Assembly (NCBI GenBank): GCA_965230485.1
Contig: CBDDLA010000001.1
Location: 3,224,001-3,288,000, forward strand
DNA: 64,000 bases
Source: Putridiphycobacter sp965230485
Lineage (GTDB): Bacteria > Bacteroidota > Bacteroidia > Flavobacteriales_D > Crocinitomicaceae
Direction: 5' to 3'
The position numbers and the translations under genes are program-made. The notes under the pieces were generated by a model. That model had not been told where the DNA came from. It saw only the letters and a list, made by a program, of their open reading frames with translations, and searched no databases. Numbering within the stretch: position 1 is the stretch's first letter; the number at the start of each line of letters is the position of its first letter. This document shows, piece after piece, positions 1 through 9,900 of the stretch.

Positions 1-261
1 ACGAACTTTTGGTAAGCGGCTAATAGTAGTTTTAATTGTGATTAAATCATCATAAAAAGAGGGCTTAAAATACTTAATGTTTAACTCTAAGACAGGGAGT
101 AAAATTTGCATGTCTTCTAGTGTTTTATAGCTCATTCCAATTGCTCGAAGGGTTTCTACTCTGCCGATTTCAAGAAAGAGGGCATAGTTGCCATAATAGC
201 AATATCCCATTTGGTCTGTTTCGCCATACCTGATACGGGTTTGGGTAGAAAAACAATACAT
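1..261 (-). CDS. Acyl-CoA thioesterase (hot-dog fold), C-terminus beyond window
   Basis: The reverse strand reads 87 codons from an ATG at 261 to the window edge without a stop. The N-terminus contains YGETDQMGYCYYGNY, the signature region of the YbgC / 4-hydroxybenzoyl-CoA thioesterase hot-dog family, with the catalytic Asp in the TDQMG segment. These enzymes hydrolyse short-chain or aromatic acyl-CoA thioesters in the cytoplasm. The missing part would be about 45-50 residues for a normal family length of about 135. It is divergent from dnaA, an arrangement I recall from other flavobacteria. The physiological substrate cannot be told from sequence. Confidence 0.85.
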   Translation of the reverse strand, partial: MYCFSTQTRIRYGETDQMGYCYYGNYALFLEIGRVETLRAIGMSYKTLEDMQILLPVLELNIKYFKPSFYDDLITIKTTISRLPKVR

Positions 262-486
262 ATTAAACGTTTAAATATGCCTCTTAAAATAAGTATTTTT
301 TTTAACGAGCAAGCATAAAAATGAGAAAAAAAAACGGTAACTTAGCCAAGTAAAAAAAAATAAAAAAACAAGACCAAAATGATTTTTTTATTAACTTTTT
401 TATTTGAATATTTGCCATGTTGTTAACGCTGGAATAACTTTCCGTTAATAATGGAAATTTTAACACCAAAAAACCCTGTATAAATA
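262..486. other. AT-rich intergenic region upstream of dnaA
   Basis: This 225-bp stretch separates the divergent thioesterase and dnaA genes and must carry both promoters. It is rich in A and T runs, but I see no clear TAnnTTTG core and no cluster of TTATCCACA-type DnaA boxes. An origin of replication is therefore not supported here from the sequence alone. Confidence 0.5.
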
Positions 487-1926
487 ATGAGTAATAAAAA
501 AAATCACGAAACTATTTGGAGAGATTGCCTTAATGTTATCAAAGATAATGTGTCATTGCAAAGCTTTAAAACGTGGTTTGAACCCATAACACCAATTAAG
601 ATTAAGGATAAGGTATTGACGATTCAGGTACCATCACATTTCTTTTATGAGTGGTTAGAGGAGCATTACATTGATTTATTAAAAAAAGTCATCAAAAAAG
701 AGATTGGTACAGAAGCTAAATTGGAGTATTCAATAGTAATGGATAGGAATACAAGTGCTAAAAAAACACCATACACTGTAAACTTACCTACAAATGATAA
801 AAAGAGTTTATCGAACTCTCCAGTATCAATGCCTTTGAATCAAGAGGAAAATCCAATTAAGAATCCATTTATTATTCCTGGTTTAAAAAAGGTAAGTGTA
901 GATTCGAATCTGAATCCAACTTATTCGTTTGACAATTTTGTTGAGGGAGATTGTAATAGATTGGCCAGAAGCGCAGGTTTTGCTGTTGCTAATAAGCCTG
1001 GAGGAACTGCGTTTAACCCATTATTGATTTATGGTGGTGTAGGTTTAGGGAAAACGCATTTGGCACATGCCATTGGAATTGGTATCAAAAACCAATTTCC
1101 AAACAAAACTGTTTTATATGTCAGCGCTGAAATGTTTACACGCCAATTCGTTGATTCCATTAAAAATAATACAACTAATGATTTTGTCAATTTTTATAAA
1201 TTGATGGATGTCTTAATTGTTGATGATGTTCAGTTTTTTGCGGGTAAGGAAAAAACACAAGATGCCTTTTTTTATATTTTCAATCATTTACACCAAACTG
1301 GAAAACAAATTGTTCTAACTTCTGACAAACCGCCTGTTGAAATGAAAGGAGTTGAACAACGTTTGTTGTCGCGATTTAAGTGGGGATTGTCAGCAGATGT
1401 TCAAGCACCAGGTTTAGAAACAAGAATTGCTATTCTTCAGAAGAAAATTTATGGTAATGGACTTGAATTGCCTGAAGATGTATTAGAATATTTAGCGTAT
1501 AGCATTAACACAAATATTCGTGAAATGGAAGGTGCATTGACATCTTTAATTGCTCAAGCCACTTTAAATAAAAAAGCCATTACTATTGAATTGGCTAAAA
1601 AGATGATTGACAAGTTTGTGAAAAACACAGCTCGTGAGATATCTATGGATTATATTCATAAAATTGTATGCGATTATTTCAACTTACCAATTGAATTATT
1701 GAAGTCTAAAACAAGAAAACGAGAAGTTGTTCAAGCCCGCCAAATTGCTATGTTCTTTGCTAAAAAAATGACAAAATGGTCCCTAGCTAGTATCGGTGCT
1801 CAATGTGGAGGTAAAGATCATGCTACTGTGCTTCATGCCTGCAGAACAGTAAATAACTTAGCTGAAACTGATAAGCAATTTAGGGGATATCTAGATGACT
1901 TAGAAAAGAAATTAGCAGTTAATTAA
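487..1926 (+). CDS. dnaA: Chromosomal replication initiator protein DnaA
   Basis: Initiates chromosome replication by binding DnaA boxes at oriC and melting the origin as an ATP-bound oligomer. The 479 residues show the four usual domains: N-terminal helicase/DnaA interaction domain (about 1-80), a variable linker (80-140), the AAA+ domain with Walker A GGVGLGKTH near residue 183 and Walker B VLIVDDVQFF near 241, and the C-terminal helix-turn-helix with the DnaA signature CGGKDHATVLHACRTV near residue 440. Length and architecture are normal. A hairpin terminator follows at 1943-1972. Unlike many bacteria, no dnaN, recF or gyrB follows; the neighbours are a tyrosine phosphatase and a methyltransferase. 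Confidence 0.98.
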   Translation: MSNKKNHETIWRDCLNVIKDNVSLQSFKTWFEPITPIKIKDKVLTIQVPSHFFYEWLEEHYIDLLKKVIKKEIGTEAKLEYSIVMDRNTSAKKTPYTVNLPTNDKKSLSNSPVSMPLNQEENPIKNPFIIPGLKKVSVDSNLNPTYSFDNFVEGDCNRLARSAGFAVANKPGGTAFNPLLIYGGVGLGKTHLAHAIGIGIKNQFPNKTVLYVSAEMFTRQFVDSIKNNTTNDFVNFYKLMDVLIVDDVQFFAGKEKTQDAFFYIFNHLHQTGKQIVLTSDKPPVEMKGVEQRLLSRFKWGLSADVQAPGLETRIAILQKKIYGNGLELPEDVLEYLAYSINTNIREMEGALTSLIAQATLNKKAITIELAKKMIDKFVKNTAREISMDYIHKIVCDYFNLPIELLKSKTRKREVVQARQIAMFFAKKMTKWSLASIGAQCGGKDHATVLHACRTVNNLAETDKQFRGYLDDLEKKLAVN

Positions 1927-1942
1927 TTTATAGAAGCTATTC

Positions 1943-1972
1943 AAAATCCTCGCTAATAAGTGGGGATTTTTT
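1943..1972 (+). terminator. Intrinsic terminator after dnaA
   Basis: A 9-bp stem (arms 1943-1951 and 1962-1970, one G-T pair) with a 10-nt loop runs into a T stretch. It lies just after the dnaA stop and before the next start at 1999, so it should end dnaA transcription. Confidence 0.75.
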
Positions 1973-1998
1973 GTATCGTAAACATTTTTGGTAAGTAT

Positions 1999-2454
1999 AT
2001 GAAAATATTAATGGTTTGTTTAGGTAATATCTGCAGATCGCCGGTGGCAGAAGGAATTTTATTAAAAAAAATTCAAGATCAAGGATTGAATTTATGGGTT
2101 GAGTCAGCAGGTACATCTGGTGCGCATTCTGGTGATTCTCCAGACAGACGTATGCAAAAAACAGCATTATTGAGAGGGGTTGATTTAAGTGATTTAAGAT
2201 CCAGAAAATTTAAGCGAAAGGATTTTAAAAAATACGACCTTATTTACGTAATGGACGAAAATAATTATAATGATGTAATAGCCCTAGCAACAACCAACAC
2301 TGATAAATCGAAAGTGAAACTTATTTTGAATGAAATTGAACCAGGCGCTAATAATCCGGTTCCCGACCCATACTATGGAGGGATAGAAGGTTTTGAGAAT
2401 GTGTTTGACTTGTTAGATAAAGCAACAGATTTGATTATTGAAAAGTATAAGTAA
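1999..2454 (+). CDS. Low-molecular-weight protein-tyrosine phosphatase
   Basis: Cytoplasmic phosphatase that removes phosphate from tyrosine residues, in bacteria often acting on capsule/exopolysaccharide tyrosine kinases. The N-terminal P-loop CLGNICRS matches the family pattern CX5RS with nucleophile Cys7 and Arg13; the general acid is Asp123 in the conserved PDPYYGG segment. I chose the ATG at 1999 because the P-loop must sit within the first 15 residues; an upstream GTG at 1960 would add an unrelated tail. 151 residues is the usual size. The stop is directly followed by the ATG of the next gene (zero spacing), indicating co-transcription. Confidence 0.93.
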   Translation: MKILMVCLGNICRSPVAEGILLKKIQDQGLNLWVESAGTSGAHSGDSPDRRMQKTALLRGVDLSDLRSRKFKRKDFKKYDLIYVMDENNYNDVIALATTNTDKSKVKLILNEIEPGANNPVPDPYYGGIEGFENVFDLLDKATDLIIEKYK

Positions 2455-3162
2455 ATGAAAGGGAAATTATATATCATTCCTATTCCAATCAGTCTAAATA
2501 CACATAATACTGCTCTAACCCAACAAACTATTGAAGTTGCTAAAAATACACGTTTCTTTGTAGTTGAAAAAATCAAAACAGCTCGCCAGTTCTTAAGGGC
2601 AATTGATAAGACGTTTCCTATTGATGATTCCGAATTTTATGAATTGAACAAGCATGGCAATTATGAATTTAATCAGGCTGTACTGAAAAGATTGCAGGAT
2701 GGTTTTAATGTAGGAGTGATGTCTGAAGCAGGCTATCCAGGTATTGCAGATCCTGGTAATGGCGTCGTGCAAATAGCACATAAAAATAATATAGAGGTTG
2801 TCCCATTAATCGGACCTAGCTCACTTTTTTTAGCATTGGCTGCAAGCGGGTTGAATGGGCAAGGCTTTACTTTCCATGGTTATTTGCCTAAATCTGAAAT
2901 CGAGAGAGTAATTGCTATTAAACAATTGAATCAAAACATCTTAAAAACAGGTTTTGCACAAATTTTTATTGAAACTCCTTACAGGAATCAAGCCATATTT
3001 GAATCATTATTAAAACATGGATTATCAAATATTCAATTAACTGTTGCTATTGATATTACTGGTGTGAAAGAATCTATTTTAACCCAGACTATTGAAAAAT
3101 GGCGAAAAGTTAACTTATCATTCGAAAAATCCCCTTGTGTATTTATTTTAGGACAATTTTAA
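2455..3162 (+). CDS. SAM-dependent methyltransferase, tetrapyrrole methylase fold (RsmI-related)
   Basis: A 235-residue member of the tetrapyrrole-methylase fold. It contains SEAGYPGIADPG (about 90-101) and GPSS (120-123), motifs of the RsmI family that 2'-O-methylates C1402 of 16S rRNA. The N-terminus KLYIIPIPI departs from the canonical LYLVPTPIGN of true RsmI. This matches a second, Bacteroidetes-common paralogue usually annotated only as SAM-dependent methyltransferase, so rRNA is a plausible but unproven substrate. It starts immediately after the phosphatase stop, in the same transcription unit. Confidence 0.85.
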   Translation: MKGKLYIIPIPISLNTHNTALTQQTIEVAKNTRFFVVEKIKTARQFLRAIDKTFPIDDSEFYELNKHGNYEFNQAVLKRLQDGFNVGVMSEAGYPGIADPGNGVVQIAHKNNIEVVPLIGPSSLFLALAASGLNGQGFTFHGYLPKSEIERVIAIKQLNQNILKTGFAQIFIETPYRNQAIFESLLKHGLSNIQLTVAIDITGVKESILTQTIEKWRKVNLSFEKSPCVFILGQF

Positions 3163-3170
3163 TTAATCCT

Positions 3171-3178
3171 TATCTTTG
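3171..3178 (+). promoter_or_regulatory. Bacteroidetes-type -7 promoter core (TATCTTTG)
   Basis: TATCTTTG matches the Bacteroidetes sigma -7 consensus TAnnTTTG and lies 19 nt before the ATG of the peptidase gene at 3198. A convincing -33 TTG is not visible. Confidence 0.55.
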
Positions 3179-3197
3179 AAAATCAAGTCAAATCATT

Positions 3198-5036
3198 ATG
3201 AAAAACTATATCTTCTTTATTTTATTTTTAATCTTCTCAACCAAAATCTATAGTCAGGAATACTGGCAACAACATGTAGATTATAAAATGGATATTGATT
3301 TTGATACTGAAAACAATCAATTTGATGGAAAACAAACCTTAAAGTATACAAATAATTCACCTGACGAATTAGATAAAGTATTTTATCATTTATATTTTAA
3401 TGCATTTCAACCCGGAAGTATGATGGATGTCAGGTCAAGAACAATTAAAGATCCAGATGCAAGAGTAGGTTCAAGAATTGCTGCTTTAAAGGAAGATGAA
3501 ATTGGTTTTCAAAATATTATTTCATTGACAATGAATGGAAAACCTACTCAATTCAAAACAGTAGGCACCATTTTAGAAGTAAAACTACCTAATACGATAA
3601 AATCTGGTGAAACGGTCGAGTTTAAAATGAAATTTAGAGCACAAGTGCCAATTCAGATAAGAAGAAGTGGTAGAGATAGCAAAGATGGAATAGATTATTC
3701 AATGACGCAATGGTATCCTAAAATGAGTGAGTATGACAAAGAGGGCTGGCACGCTAATCCTTATGTTGGAAGAGAGTTTCATGGCGTATGGGGTAATTTT
3801 GATGTCATTATCCACATGAATGAAAAATATACGATTGGTGGAACAGGTGTTTTACAAAACCCAGGTAATATTGGAAAAGGATATGCTCCAGAAGGTGTGA
3901 CACCTGAACCAAGTGAAAATGGCAAATTAACGTGGCGATTTAAAGCAGAAAATGTGCATGACTTTGCATGGGCGGCTGATCCAGATTATGTTCATGACAT
4001 TAAAATGCTCGATAATGGCACTAGGATTCATTTTTTCTACCAACCTGAGGAAGATGACAAGTGGCAAAAAGTTCAATTCCTAACAGTAAGGGCTTTTGAA
4101 TACGTTAATAGAAATTTTGGTGCTTATGCTTATTCTGATTTTTCTATACTTGAAGGTGGAGATGGCGGGATGGAATATCCCATGGCAACATTGGTTACTG
4201 CAAGAAGGGACCTAAAAGGATTGTTTGGTGTGATTGTTCATGAGAGCTTACATAATTGGTACTATGGTATGTTAGCAACTAACGAGTCAAAATACCCATG
4301 GATGGATGAGGGGTTTACATCTTATGCTGAGGACTATGCAGTAGATCATGTTTTGGACTTAAATCAAAAGCAGCCACTTGCTAATCTTCAAAAATATTAT
4401 ATCCAAATGGCTATTTCGGGATTGGCAGAACCTTTAACAACGCACGCTGATCATTATAAATTGAATAAAGTGTATTCGGCTTCTGCTTATGGTAAAGGAG
4501 CCGTATTTTTAGATCAACTAAGTTATATTGTAGGGCACGAAACTTTTATGAAAGGAATGATGCGGTATTACAATGAATGGAAGTTTAGGCATCCTACACC
4601 ATCTGACTTTAAGCGAATAATGGAAAAAGAGTCAAACTTAGAACTCGATTGGTATTTCGAACATTTTATTGGAACCATTAATGTTATTGATTATGGTATA
4701 GTTTCAGTCAATAAAAAAGATAAATCATCCATAGAGCTAAAGTTAAATAGGAAAGGAGGTATGCCAATGCCGCTCGATATTACAGTTACACTCAATGATG
4801 GCACCTTAAAGAACTATTATATACCTCTGACCATCATGAGAGGTGAGAAAATAACTGATAGTAAATTTCCAAATTTAGCTGCAGTGAGCGAAGATTGGCC
4901 ATGGACTAATCCTGAATTTACAGTTTGTTTAGACGTTAAAATGGATGATGTAAAAGGAATTGAGATTGATGCTTCACAGAGGTTAGCTGATGTAAATAGA
5001 ATAGATAATATATACCCTAAAGCAGATGAGAAATAA
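3198..5036 (+). CDS. M1 family metallopeptidase (gluzincin aminopeptidase)
   Basis: Secreted or periplasmic zinc aminopeptidase of 612 residues. A signal peptide is visible (MKNYIFFILFLIFSTKIYSQ). The N-terminal beta domain is followed by the catalytic domain with a GAMEN-like exopeptidase motif GGMEYPM (about 324-330), the zinc-binding HESLH at about 345 (HExxH type) and the third ligand Glu in DEGFTSY about 24 residues later. This gives the full M1 arrangement. The length is shorter than PepN (about 870) but normal for Bacteroidetes M1 enzymes that lack the C-terminal HEAT-like domain. Its stop codon overlaps the start of the DinB gene by 11 nt. Confidence 0.93.
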   Translation: MKNYIFFILFLIFSTKIYSQEYWQQHVDYKMDIDFDTENNQFDGKQTLKYTNNSPDELDKVFYHLYFNAFQPGSMMDVRSRTIKDPDARVGSRIAALKEDEIGFQNIISLTMNGKPTQFKTVGTILEVKLPNTIKSGETVEFKMKFRAQVPIQIRRSGRDSKDGIDYSMTQWYPKMSEYDKEGWHANPYVGREFHGVWGNFDVIIHMNEKYTIGGTGVLQNPGNIGKGYAPEGVTPEPSENGKLTWRFKAENVHDFAWAADPDYVHDIKMLDNGTRIHFFYQPEEDDKWQKVQFLTVRAFEYVNRNFGAYAYSDFSILEGGDGGMEYPMATLVTARRDLKGLFGVIVHESLHNWYYGMLATNESKYPWMDEGFTSYAEDYAVDHVLDLNQKQPLANLQKYYIQMAISGLAEPLTTHADHYKLNKVYSASAYGKGAVFLDQLSYIVGHETFMKGMMRYYNEWKFRHPTPSDFKRIMEKESNLELDWYFEHFIGTINVIDYGIVSVNKKDKSSIELKLNRKGGMPMPLDITVTLNDGTLKNYYIPLTIMRGEKITDSKFPNLAAVSEDWPWTNPEFTVCLDVKMDDVKGIEIDASQRLADVNRIDNIYPKADEK

Positions 5037-5505
5037 AGATGTCGAACGCACAATATCACATTTAAAAATAGGTCGCACCACCTGTTTAAAACTAATTGAA
5101 GGTTTGTCTCATCAGCAACTAACTAAAATACCTGAAGGTTTTAATAATTCCATTTATTGGAATATTGCTCATTTAGTTGTTACCCAGCAACTATTGCATT
5201 ATAAATTGTCTGATTTACCAACTTATCTCAATGAAGATTTTATTAATGATTTTAGAAAAGGCAGTAAAGCTAAAGCTAATTATGTTGAAGAAGATTGGCA
5301 AAACATTTTAAAGCTATTTACCAGTTTACCAGATAAATTGTTGTTAGACTTTGAACAAGGAAAATTCAAGACTTTTACTGAATATTCGACCAGTTTCGGG
5401 GTCACATTGAAAACGATCGAGGACGCTTTATCATTTAATAATATTCACGAAGGCCTGCATATTGGTTATATGATGGCGTTGAAAAGAGCAATCTCTGCTC
5501 AATAA
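5026..5505 (+). CDS. DinB family protein (DinB_2-like four-helix bundle)
   Basis: A 159-residue protein of the DinB/YfiT-like superfamily, whose members are four-helix metal-binding proteins with mostly unknown or thiol-transferase-like roles. The likely metal ligands are the His in NIAHL (about residue 48) and the two His in HEGLHIGYMMAL near the C-terminus, spaced as in the family. The ATG at 5026 lies inside the end of the peptidase gene, so the two are probably translationally coupled. The substrate is unknown. Confidence 0.85.
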   Translation: MRNKDVERTISHLKIGRTTCLKLIEGLSHQQLTKIPEGFNNSIYWNIAHLVVTQQLLHYKLSDLPTYLNEDFINDFRKGSKAKANYVEEDWQNILKLFTSLPDKLLLDFEQGKFKTFTEYSTSFGVTLKTIEDALSFNNIHEGLHIGYMMALKRAISAQ

Positions 5506-5533
5506 TAAAGGGTAAGCTACTAACTACACTGTA

Positions 5534-6457
5534 TTATTTGATCGGAAACATCACTTCTGTCACTAAATCCTCATTTGCTGTATTAAAAGGAGAATTTTTA
5601 TAGACTTCAAAAGGATCTTGCTTCTTATTGTGTTTAAATTCTTTGTTTCGTTGCATCATCATTTGCATACTCCACGCGTTACCCAAATGCTCATAATCAC
5701 CAGTGAGTCGAACTAAGTTAACAGGTGTACTTTCAATTTTACCAGTTTTCATTCCAGGAGCTAATTTGTCAGGTTTTGATTCTACAAAAGCACCAATAGT
5801 GAATGTTGTGGCCATATTTTTCATATCCCATTTATGGTAAATTGAAACGATTTCTTCATTGGCGACCAGATTATTCTCCTTGATAAACGTTTTTAGTTGC
5901 GGAATTTTTTCGCTCATTGTTAGTCCCATTTTATTCATTGGACTAGTGGCGGTATAACCGATATAGGTTTTTTCTGTAAAAGAAGCTTTTGGTTCATGAT
6001 CTAACTCACAATCTACTTTCCCTTTTTCAACAAGGTCCTTTAACATCTTTAAACCACGATCAAAGTCCATCCCTATCATATTTTGCATCATGGTTTTCAT
6101 CCAAAACATGAAAAAAGGCAAACTACTATGCATTTCCCAAATCACCTCGGTGCTATTTCTTTTTTCGTTTAAAGAATACTCAATTTTGGCATGTGATTTC
6201 CAAGGCTTAAGAAAAGTTAAATCGGCATTAATGGTTTTATTTTCTACCTCATTTGTTATCTGCATTTCACCAGCTCCAATTCTACCACCTTCCCAACTAA
6301 AGAACTTCCCGCCTTCAGCAACATCAACTTTAGCCTCTTTTTCTAAAATAGCCCAAGGCGACCAAGCGGTCCACTCATCAAAATTATTTAAATAAGGAAA
6401 TACTTTTTCGGAAGGTGCATCTATAGTGATGCTTCTTTTAATATAAGTTTTAGGCAT
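5534..6457 (-). CDS. SRPBCC (polyketide cyclase-like) domain fused to GyrI-like domain
   Basis: Two ligand-binding folds in tandem. Residues 1-145 are SRPBCC/START-like (IDAPSEKVFPYLNNFDEWTAWSPW is the characteristic start, quoted here as IDAPSEKVFPYLNN). Residues 150-307 are a GyrI-like / AraC effector-binding (SOUL-like) domain. Such fusions in Bacteroidetes bind small hydrophobic ligands; no enzyme activity is established. 307 residues is normal for this fusion. It is transcribed alone, convergent with the DinB gene, followed upstream by a small lipoprotein gene on the same strand. Confidence 0.85.
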   Translation of the reverse strand: MPKTYIKRSITIDAPSEKVFPYLNNFDEWTAWSPWAILEKEAKVDVAEGGKFFSWEGGRIGAGEMQITNEVENKTINADLTFLKPWKSHAKIEYSLNEKRNSTEVIWEMHSSLPFFMFWMKTMMQNMIGMDFDRGLKMLKDLVEKGKVDCELDHEPKASFTEKTYIGYTATSPMNKMGLTMSEKIPQLKTFIKENNLVANEEIVSIYHKWDMKNMATTFTIGAFVESKPDKLAPGMKTGKIESTPVNLVRLTGDYEHLGNAWSMQMMMQRNKEFKHNKKQDPFEVYKNSPFNTANEDLVTEVMFPIK

Positions 6458-6538
6458 GGCATTGAATTTTCAAATGTTCAGCTAAAAGTAATAAAAAAAG
6501 TGAAAACAATTCATTGAAGAGTTTTAGTCAAGATATAA

Positions 6539-6856
6539 TTACCTGCTCTTAAACCCATAATAAAGCATTAATCCAGCTTGACTTTCGTCAACTTTAACTT
6601 CATAAGTAACACCAGTTTCGCAGTGACATGCTTCGCAACTAATATATCGCTCTCCATCAACTCTTATTTTTAAAGGGATTATACCTTCTGCTTTTAAAAA
6701 TTTTTCCAAGTTGTCTCTTGATCTATTATGACTATCTTCATCTGTCCAAAAAGGGTAGCAAACTGTCTCTTCATAAATCATCCATTCTCCATCTGTTGTT
6801 TTCGCGCAACTTGCTATTAATAATAACAAGAAAGCAATTGGTATTAGCTTTTTCAT
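6539..6856 (-). CDS. Small lipoprotein, unknown function
   Basis: 105 residues with a lipoprotein signal peptide (MKKLIPIAFLLLLIASC, lipobox ending at Cys17), so probably anchored in the inner or outer membrane. The mature part holds four more cysteines (around CYPFW and CEACHCETG), which could bind metal or form disulfides. No family recognised. Separate from its neighbours and divergent from icmF. Confidence 0.7.
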   Translation of the reverse strand: MKKLIPIAFLLLLIASCAKTTDGEWMIYEETVCYPFWTDEDSHNRSRDNLEKFLKAEGIIPLKIRVDGERYISCEACHCETGVTYEVKVDESQAGLMLYYGFKSR

Positions 6857-6913
6857 AAAATAAAGTTTGGTTAATCTAATACAAATTCCATTCCAATATT
6901 GGCTCCTTTATGT

Positions 6914-6921
6914 TATATTTG
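6914..6921 (+). promoter_or_regulatory. Bacteroidetes-type -7 promoter core for icmF (TATATTTG)
   Basis: TATATTTG is a perfect match to TAnnTTTG, 25 nt before the icmF ATG. No clear -33 TTG at the expected distance. Confidence 0.6.
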
Positions 6922-6946
6922 TTTTTCTCAATAAATTAAGTTGTAA

Positions 6947-9900
6947 ATGGAAACAGTGGCTCCCTATAAACCAAAATATAAAGTTAGAATTGTAACTGCC
7001 GCCTCTTTATTTGATGGGCATGACGCAGCCATCAATATCATGCGTAGAATCATTCAATCAACGGGTTGTGAGGTTATTCATTTGGGGCACGATAGAAGTG
7101 TAGAGGAGGTAGTGAATTGTGCCATTCAAGAAGATGTGCAGGCTATTGCAATGACAAGTTATCAAGGCGGTCATACTGAATATTTGAAATACATGTACGA
7201 CTTATTGAATGAGAAAGGTGCTGGTCATATTAAAATTTTTGCAGGTGGGGGTGGTACTATATTACCTACCGAAATTGAAGAATTACATGCTTATGGCATT
7301 ACTCGAATTTATCATCCAGATGATGGCAGGGCCATGGGCTTACAGGGAATGATTAATGACTTGGTCAAGCAATCGGATTTTGCTGTCGGGAATCAATTAA
7401 ATGGTGAAATAAACCATTTGGTTGATAAAAAAGTGACATCTATAGCCAGACTTATCTCTGCTGCCGAAAACTTTCCTGATGCATCTTCAGAAATTCTTGA
7501 TAAAGTTCATGATTTAGCCAAAAAAGTAGATACGCCTATATTAGGAATTACGGGGACAGGTGGTGCTGGAAAATCTTCATTGGTAGATGAATTAGTACGT
7601 CGCTTTTTGATTGATTTTAAAGATAAAAGTATAGCCATTGTTTCCGTTGATCCGTCAAAGCGAAAAACAGGAGGGGCGCTACTAGGTGATAGAATCAGAA
7701 TGAATGCGATTAAAAATAATCGTGTATACATGCGCTCGTTGGCTACCCGACAATCTAATTTAGCATTGAGCAAACATGTATCTGAGGCACTTGAAATTCT
7801 AAAAGCTGCAAATTACGATTTAATTATTTTAGAAACTTCTGGAATCGGTCAGTCAGATACAGAAATTATGGACCATTCAGATGTTTCACTATATGTCATG
7901 ACGCCTGAATTTGGAGCAGCCACTCAGTTAGAAAAGATTGATATGCTTGATTTTGCTGACTTAGTTGCAATTAATAAATTCGATAAGCGCGGTAGTTTAG
8001 ATGCCTTAAGAGATGTGAAAAAACAATACATGCGAAATCATGGTTTGTGGGAGGTTAATCAAGATGATTTACCTGTGTTCGGTACAATTGCTTCTCAATT
8101 TAACGATCCTGGCATGAATACCTTATACAAAGCGATCATGGATAAATTGGTGGAAAAAACATCTGCTAAAGATCTAAAAACTAGCTTTGAGATTACCTCT
8201 GAGATGTCGGAAAAAATATTTGTTATTCCACCATCAAGAACACGCTATTTATCTGAAATTTCAGAGAATAATAGAGCGTATGATGCTTGGGTAGTTGAAC
8301 AACATCAAATTGCACAGCAGCTGTTTGGGATTTATAAAACCATTGAAACCATTGCAGAATCTGAGGTGCTGATTAATACAGTTGGCATTGAAGAAGATAT
8401 AACTGTGGCAGACGATAAAAAAGACTTTCTTAACCTTTTACTAAAAGAGTTTGCTAAAATTAAAATGGATATTGACCCTTATAATTGGGAACATATTGTG
8501 AATTGGGCTGATAAAGTAAAGCGGTATGCCGATCCGCTTTATGTATTTAAAGTACGTGATAAAGAAATTAAGATTGAGACCCATTCAGAATCTTTATCAC
8601 ATTTACAAATTCCAAAAATTGCTCTCCCAAAGTATTCGGCCTGGGGTGACTTATTAAAATGGATTTTACAAGAAAATGTACCAGGAGAATTTCCATATGC
8701 GTCAGGTCTATATCCTTTCAAAAGACAAGGTGAGGATCCTTCTAGAATGTTTGCAGGTGAAGGTGGTCCAGAAAGAACCAATAAGCGTTTTCACTATGTG
8801 AGTGAAGGTATGCCAGCTAAAAGGTTATCAACTGCTTTCGACTCCGTTACACTTTACGGAAACGATCCAGATAAGCGGCCAGATATCTATGGAAAAGTAG
8901 GAAATTCGGGTGTTTCTATTTGTTGCTTAGATGATGCAAAAAAATTGTATTCAGGTTTTGATTTATCACATCCGCTTACCTCTGTTTCCATGACCATTAA
9001 TGGTCCAGCTCCAATGCTCCTCGGATTCTTTATGAATGCTGCAATTGATCAAAACTGTGAAAAGTACATCAAGGAAAATGGATTGGAAGCAGAAGTTAAG
9101 GCTAAGATTGCAGCAAAGTATAAAAAAGCAGGAACACAACCACCTGCCTATCAAGGAGAGTTACCTGAAGGAAATGATGGACTTGGGTTAATGCTCTTGG
9201 GTGCAACAGGAGATGAGGTTTTACCCATTGATGTTTACCAAAACATAAAAAAAGAAACCTTATCTCAGGTTAGAGGAACAGTACAAGCAGATATTTTAAA
9301 AGAAGACCAAGCGCAGAACACTTGTATTTTTTCTACTGAATTTGCATTAAGATTAATGGGTGATGTACAAGAGTATTTCATTGATAAAGGGGTGAGAAAT
9401 TTTTACTCGGTCTCAATTTCCGGGTACCATATTGCTGAAGCTGGAGCAAATCCAATTACACAATTGGCCTTAACCTTGGCAAATGGGTTTACGTATGTAG
9501 AATATTACTTGAGTAGGGGGATGGATATTAATGCATTTGGCCCAAACTTATCATTCTTCTTTTCGAATGGAATTGATCCTGAATATGCTGTGATTGGTCG
9601 AGTGGCAAGAAAAGTATGGGCAAAAGCATTGAAACTAAAGTATAAGGCTAATTCAAGGGCGCAAATGCTAAAGTACCACATTCAAACGTCTGGAAGGTCC
9701 CTGCATGCTCAGGAAATTGATTTTAATGACATCAGAACAACGCTACAGGCCTTATATGCCATTTATGATAATTGTAATTCATTGCATACGAATGCTTATG
9801 ATGAAGCGATTACCACACCAACAGAAGAATCAGTTCGACGTGCCATGGCCATTCAATTAATCATTAATAAAGAATTAGGCTTAGCCAAAAATGAAAACCC

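Noticed and set aside
262..486. oriC next to dnaA
   Set aside because: No cluster of DnaA boxes and no AT-rich unwinding repeats that could be told from the general AT richness; Bacteroidetes origins are often not beside dnaA.
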